A stretch of 64,000 nucleotides of DNA from NCBI RefSeq assembly GCF_003150835.1, contig NZ_CP029479.1:2641501-2705500 (forward strand). The letters are read 5' to 3'. This DNA comes from Phenylobacterium parvum. GTDB lineage: Bacteria; Pseudomonadota; Alphaproteobacteria; Caulobacterales; Caulobacteraceae. Numbering within the stretch: position 1 is the first letter of the stretch; every line of letters starts with the position of its first letter. Positions 61,453 to 64,000 of the stretch are shown piece by piece. The position numbers and the translations under genes were made by a program. The notes beneath the pieces are model-generated. The model saw nothing but the letters and a program-made list of their open reading frames with translations. It ran no database searches and was not told the DNA's origin.

Positions 61453-61863
61453 TCAACGCGTCCGCACGAACGGGGAGTTGGGAACTGTCCAGGCCGGCCG
61501 GTGCCTCCGGATCATGAGGGGCTTAACCTGCATGGCCACCTCCCGCGCATGAGCGTCAAAGCCGGTGATCAGGACTTCAACCCGAAGCTCGTCGAGATGC
61601 TCACGGATAAGCCGGCCAGCGTAATGGCGCCGACCGCTCGAGCTTGGCCGCCGAAAATCGGATAGCCGCTTCGCAAGCCCGCCATTCCTTCCCACACCCG
61701 TGCCTAGGGCGCTGATCTTGTTTCCAAGGAAGACCCGGTAGAGGCCGACCTTGTGCCGAAGTTCGGGATGATAGCGCGTCAGGCCTTCAGGGACGGGCTC
61801 CCACAACCTGTCCCACTCCTCGATGCGCTTGCCGCCAATCGGCGACGATTGAACCTTCGTCAT
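61453..61863 (-). CDS. GIY-YIG nuclease-like protein
   Basis: A 136-residue protein whose centre resembles a GIY-YIG fold: VGLYRVFLGNKISALGTGVG (the G-L-Y ... G-T-G pair standing for GIY ... YIG), then LAKRLSDFRRPSSSGRRHYAG with the arginine helix, and a later helix with conserved Glu (AREVAMQVKPLMI). The YIG half is replaced by GTG, so nuclease activity is uncertain. The ATG at 61863 has AAAGG upstream; a longer frame overlaps the integrase stop. It follows the integrase gene on the same strand. Confidence 0.5.
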   Translation of the reverse strand: MTKVQSSPIGGKRIEEWDRLWEPVPEGLTRYHPELRHKVGLYRVFLGNKISALGTGVGRNGGLAKRLSDFRRPSSSGRRHYAGRLIREHLDELRVEVLITGFDAHAREVAMQVKPLMIRRHRPAWTVPNSPFVRTR

Positions 61864-61942
61864 CACGAATACCTTTTGAAAATCTGTTCTGAGATCCCCG
61901 CCTGCGAGCCAGCCGAAGCCAGCGCACAGGCGGGGAAGAGGG

Positions 61943-63094
61943 TCAGAGGGCTTGCTTCGCAGCACCGGCCTCGACAGCCCGGAGCAGGGTGTCGTTGGCG
62001 AGGTGGGAGTACCGTTGGGTCGACTGGTAACTCGCGTGGCCCAGCACCTTACCGACCGCGAAGAGATCGACGCCGCTGTTGACCATGAACGACGCCGCAG
62101 AGTGCCTCAGATCGTGGATCCGCAGCCCCGGCAGTCTCGCTACGCGTATGGCCCTTAGCCATCCGTGCCTGATGGACACGAAGGGCTTCAAGGTTTCCGG
62201 GTTCGGGAGCAACCAGGGGCAACCCTTAAACCGCGGCAGGGTCTCCAAGATCTCCAGGGCGGCGCTGGATAGAGGCACGTAGCGGGGCTTGCCGGTCTTA
62301 CTCGTCGGAATGAACCAGGCGCGGCGTTCGACATCGACGTGCTCCCATCTGGCATCGAGCAGCTCCCGCACCCGAGCGCCCGTCAACAGAAGTAATCCCA
62401 CGATATGGCGAAGCTGAGTGTTCTGGGACTCCGCCACTGCCAGCCGAAGCCGTGCGGCCTCTTCTGCGGTGAGGAACCGCTCACGGGCATTGTTCAGCGG
62501 CTTCCTGGGTAAGCCCCGCGTTGGGTTCCGGTCGCAGCCCGGCACGTCCCATCGGGAGCCCAACACAAACGAGCGCCCGAAAATGACCCTGATCTTCTCA
62601 ACCGTGGCCGGCGCCAGCCCTGAGGCTTGCTTGTCGCTGAGCCATTGAGCCACCGAACGGCTGTTGATGTCCGTCAGCCGCGTCCTGCCCCATTTGGGAA
62701 GGATGTGGCGGCGGACGTACATTTCAGTATCGGCGTAGGACCGTTGGTGAAGCTTGGCGTCTGCGAGGTGCATGGCCGCCAACTCGCTGTAGAGCGGGAT
62801 CGATTTCACCAGGGCCTTTGTGGCGCCGGGGTCTCCCCCCATGACCACTTCCGACCGGAGCTGCAGAGCCCTCTTCTTTGCGTCGGCGAACCGGATGTCC
62901 TGGTAGCGGCCGATCTTGAACTGCTTCTGGCGTCCGCCTTGGTCTTGATAGCGCAGATAGTAGGTCCGGCCGCCGCTGGCGCGACACTCCAGAACGAATC
63001 CCGTGATGGCTTCGTCGTACCAGTCGGTCTTTGCCTTGCCGGGTTCGCACTCGGCGGTGGCTGCAAACGCGTAATCTAGTTTTGCCTTAGGCAT
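61943..63094 (-). CDS. int: Tyrosine recombinase/integrase
   Basis: A 383-residue site-specific recombinase. An N-terminal DUF4102-like arm-binding domain (ITGFVLECRASGGRTYYLRYQ) is followed by a core-binding SAM-like domain (residues about 100-190) and the catalytic domain with TGARVRELLDARWE (Arg), SKTGKPRYVPL (Lys), HDLRHSAASF (His-x-x-Arg) and GHASYQSTQRYSHL (His, Tyr). All catalytic residues are present, so it should be active. It explains the tRNA-Thr remnant 2.7 kb away. Confidence 0.95.
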   Translation of the reverse strand: MPKAKLDYAFAATAECEPGKAKTDWYDEAITGFVLECRASGGRTYYLRYQDQGGRQKQFKIGRYQDIRFADAKKRALQLRSEVVMGGDPGATKALVKSIPLYSELAAMHLADAKLHQRSYADTEMYVRRHILPKWGRTRLTDINSRSVAQWLSDKQASGLAPATVEKIRVIFGRSFVLGSRWDVPGCDRNPTRGLPRKPLNNARERFLTAEEAARLRLAVAESQNTQLRHIVGLLLLTGARVRELLDARWEHVDVERRAWFIPTSKTGKPRYVPLSSAALEILETLPRFKGCPWLLPNPETLKPFVSIRHGWLRAIRVARLPGLRIHDLRHSAASFMVNSGVDLFAVGKVLGHASYQSTQRYSHLANDTLLRAVEAGAAKQAL

Positions 63095-63140
63095 GTATGG
63101 TCTCCTTGTGTGTTGAGGATCGACGCGTGAGCGCCGGGGA

Positions 63141-63170
63141 GCCGCGGCGGGGCGCGGCGGGGCGCGGCGG
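63141..63170. repeat. 10-bp tandem repeat, three copies
   Basis: GGCGCGGCGG occurs twice in tandem (63151-63170), preceded by the one-mismatch copy GCCGCGGCGG (63141-63150). The block lies 46 bp upstream of the integrase start codon. It could be an iteron-like protein-binding array or simple slippage. Confidence 0.6.
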
Positions 63171-63306
63171 CCAAGGGTGAAATTTGAGAGAGCCAGACGG
63201 CTCCGGAGGCTGTCGGAGAGACGCCCCAGTGGGTGCGGGATTAGGTGTGGCCACGGAGGCGCGAAGAACGCCCAGCGGGCTACGCTCTGGCAGAGGGATG
63301 GCCGGG

Positions 63307-63394
63307 GCAGTTTTTCAGGGTTTCAGTCTCGCGCGGTGCGCCCTTGGCCGCCGTCGACGGGCGCCGCCTGGAGCCTGAGAAACTGAAAAACTGC
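63307..63394. repeat. 12-bp inverted repeat with 64-bp loop
   Basis: GCAGTTTTTCAG at 63307-63318 and CTGAAAAACTGC at 63383-63394 are perfect inverted copies. The match extends imperfectly inward (GGTTTCAG against TTTCTCAG). The right arm lies 13 bp after the ATPase stop. This could form an RNA hairpin or a protein-binding pair in the island. Confidence 0.7.
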
Positions 63395-63407
63395 GAGGCT
63401 GGCGGCC

Positions 63408-64000
63408 CTAGTCGCCTGGCTTCCGTTGGTCGATGAGCCGATAGACCCGGACGCCCCTAGGGCCCTTTTGGAAGTTCCAAAGGTGTGTGAAGGGCTTGTC
63501 GCCGGTGTAGCGCTCCAGAACCTCGATAGCCGCGCGATGGGATACGCCGCACTCCTTTGCGACGGCCTTCGCCAAAGCCATCTTGCCGTCCGTGCTACCC
63601 GCCTGGAGACGCCGGACTATGGCGTTCATTACGGGAGGATCGCTGACCTCGTCGCTTTCGGTGGCGTAGTCGTCCAGGTCATCGGGATCGATGGGGAGCA
63701 CTGACGCCAGCTTCTCTGGGTAGCTGACGCCCGATTTGGCCGTGTAGGCGTAGGCCACGGTCTCGGGGCTGTCGGCTCTGCACTTCTTCTTGCTGAAGCT
63801 GGCGCCCCTCACGTCGGGGCGGCGTTTGGACGTGATCGGCTGACCCACATAGACGGCGTCGAAGTCTTCCAGGATGTCTGTTGTGCCCTGGTACCGCGGA
63901 GAACCATCGGCATTGGGGTTCTTCGCGGTGTGGCCGAGGGCGACGATGGTGCCGGACGCCATTACATACTGGCGGCAAACCTGAGCGAACTCGCTGCTCC
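63408..64000 (-). CDS. RecA-like AAA ATPase, replication (RepA/primase-helicase type), C-terminal part
   Basis: The frame is open to the window edge, so the N-terminus is missing; about 197 residues are visible. EFAQVCRQYVMASGTIVALGHTAKNP, then GSPRYQGTTDILEDFDAVY, match the last part of a RecA-fold ATPase core in RepA-like replication helicases of phages and integrative elements. After it comes a domain with KAVAKECGVSHRAAIEVLERYTG, which looks like a winged-helix DNA-binding segment. The first in-window Met (63962) is internal to the domain, not the start. It probably helps replicate the excised island. Confidence 0.75.
   Translation of the reverse strand, partial: SSEFAQVCRQYVMASGTIVALGHTAKNPNADGSPRYQGTTDILEDFDAVYVGQPITSKRRPDVRGASFSKKKCRADSPETVAYAYTAKSGVSYPEKLASVLPIDPDDLDDYATESDEVSDPPVMNAIVRRLQAGSTDGKMALAKAVAKECGVSHRAAIEVLERYTGDKPFTHLWNFQKGPRGVRVYRLIDQRKPGD

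Larger units (their letters stand above)
63095..63407. other. Non-coding stretch with repeats between integrase and replication ATPase
   Basis: 313 bp with no convincing gene: three overlapping frames on the plus strand are arginine-rich and lack ribosome-binding sites. It holds three tandem 10-bp units near the integrase start and a 12-bp inverted repeat near the ATPase stop. It may contain the integrase promoter, a replication or transfer origin, or an excisionase-binding site. Confidence 0.6.
59233..64000. mobile_element. Integrated genomic island, left end (continues past the window)
   Basis: The island begins at a 46-bp 3' fragment of tRNA-Thr and shows an abrupt change: sparser genes, an AT-rich block at about 60850-61400, an HNH nuclease, a coiled-coil protein, a GIY-YIG-like protein, a complete tyrosine integrase at 61943-63094 and a RecA-like replication ATPase at the edge. 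Because the remnant is the tRNA 3' end with chromosomal sequence beyond it, the reconstituted intact tRNA-Thr should lie at the far end, at higher coordinates. No phage structural or conjugation genes are visible in the part shown. Confidence 0.8.

Noticed and set aside
63141..63170. CRISPR array
   Set aside because: Units are 10 bp in direct tandem without spacers, and no cas genes are present.
63177..63436. Three overlapping plus-strand frames after the tandem repeat
   Set aside because: Arg- and Gly-rich chance translations without start signals; the segment looks non-coding.

Overview
The window is high-GC DNA from an alphaproteobacterium. The gene set fits an environmental Caulobacterales-type heterotroph (Phenylobacterium/Caulobacter-like): kynureninase and kynurenine formamidase, coniferyl-aldehyde-type dehydrogenase, a sulfatase, an acyl-CoA dehydrogenase, Tat-exported hydrolases and a manganese riboswitch before a GDT1-type exporter. 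The taxonomic call is inference from gene content and base composition; no rRNA is present. Genes are tightly packed, and about fifteen junctions overlap as ATGA, GTGA or TGATG, so many neighbours are probably translationally coupled.

Layout. 1-1828: a truncated Nudix gene diverges from a phosphatase/ADP-ribosylglycohydrolase fusion across two short palindromes. 1915-2712: a lone SDR. 2738-11034: a divergent small-molecule or glycan biosynthesis locus, with DegT aminotransferase, glycosyltransferase and DUF4345 protein leftward, and Gfo/Idh oxidoreductase, ATP-grasp ligase, FkbM methyltransferase, second methyltransferase and desaturase rightward. 11018-18221: patatin, thioesterase, epimerase, kinase-like, lipoprotein, aldehyde dehydrogenase and DUF1428 genes. 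18344-18420: tRNA-Arg(CCG). 18464-22564: SDR, quinone oxidoreductase and sulfatase operon. 23092-25487: an AMP/thymidine phosphorylase-family enzyme coupled to a PRPP-synthetase-like enzyme. 26630-27406: Mn2+ (yybP-ykoY) riboswitch and UPF0016 exporter. 27409-30530: exported SAM hydrolase-like protein, serine hydrolase and esterase. 30606-35798: acyl-CoA dehydrogenase, sirtuin, ammonium transporter, PurU, DUF167 and YggT. 35888-35963: tRNA-Ala(CGC). 36060-38415: FkbM methyltransferase, then a lipoprotein/DUF2752/TM2 operon. 38552-44541: a leftward sugar or polyol oxidation operon (three TIM-barrel isomerases, Gfo/Idh, GMC oxidoreductase) ending in a DNA glycosylase. 44612-48017: kynurenine-pathway genes behind an exported PHP phosphoesterase. 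48175-59199: amidohydrolase, DNA polymerase I, an ABC ATPase, a PliI-like lysozyme inhibitor, an FAD monooxygenase operon, AroQ and a GNAT acetyltransferase.

59233-64000 (runs off the window): the start of an integrated genomic island. It opens with the 3' half of a tRNA-Thr gene (attachment-site remnant) and carries an HNH nuclease, a strikingly AT-rich coiled-coil protein, a GIY-YIG-like protein, a complete tyrosine integrase, a 313-bp non-coding segment with tandem and inverted repeats, and the C-terminal part of a RecA-like replication ATPase. The best candidates for something undescribed are the divergent biosynthetic locus at 2738-11034, the uncharacterised cargo and non-coding structure of the island, and the phosphatase/ADP-ribosyl hydrolase fusion beside the Nudix gene.
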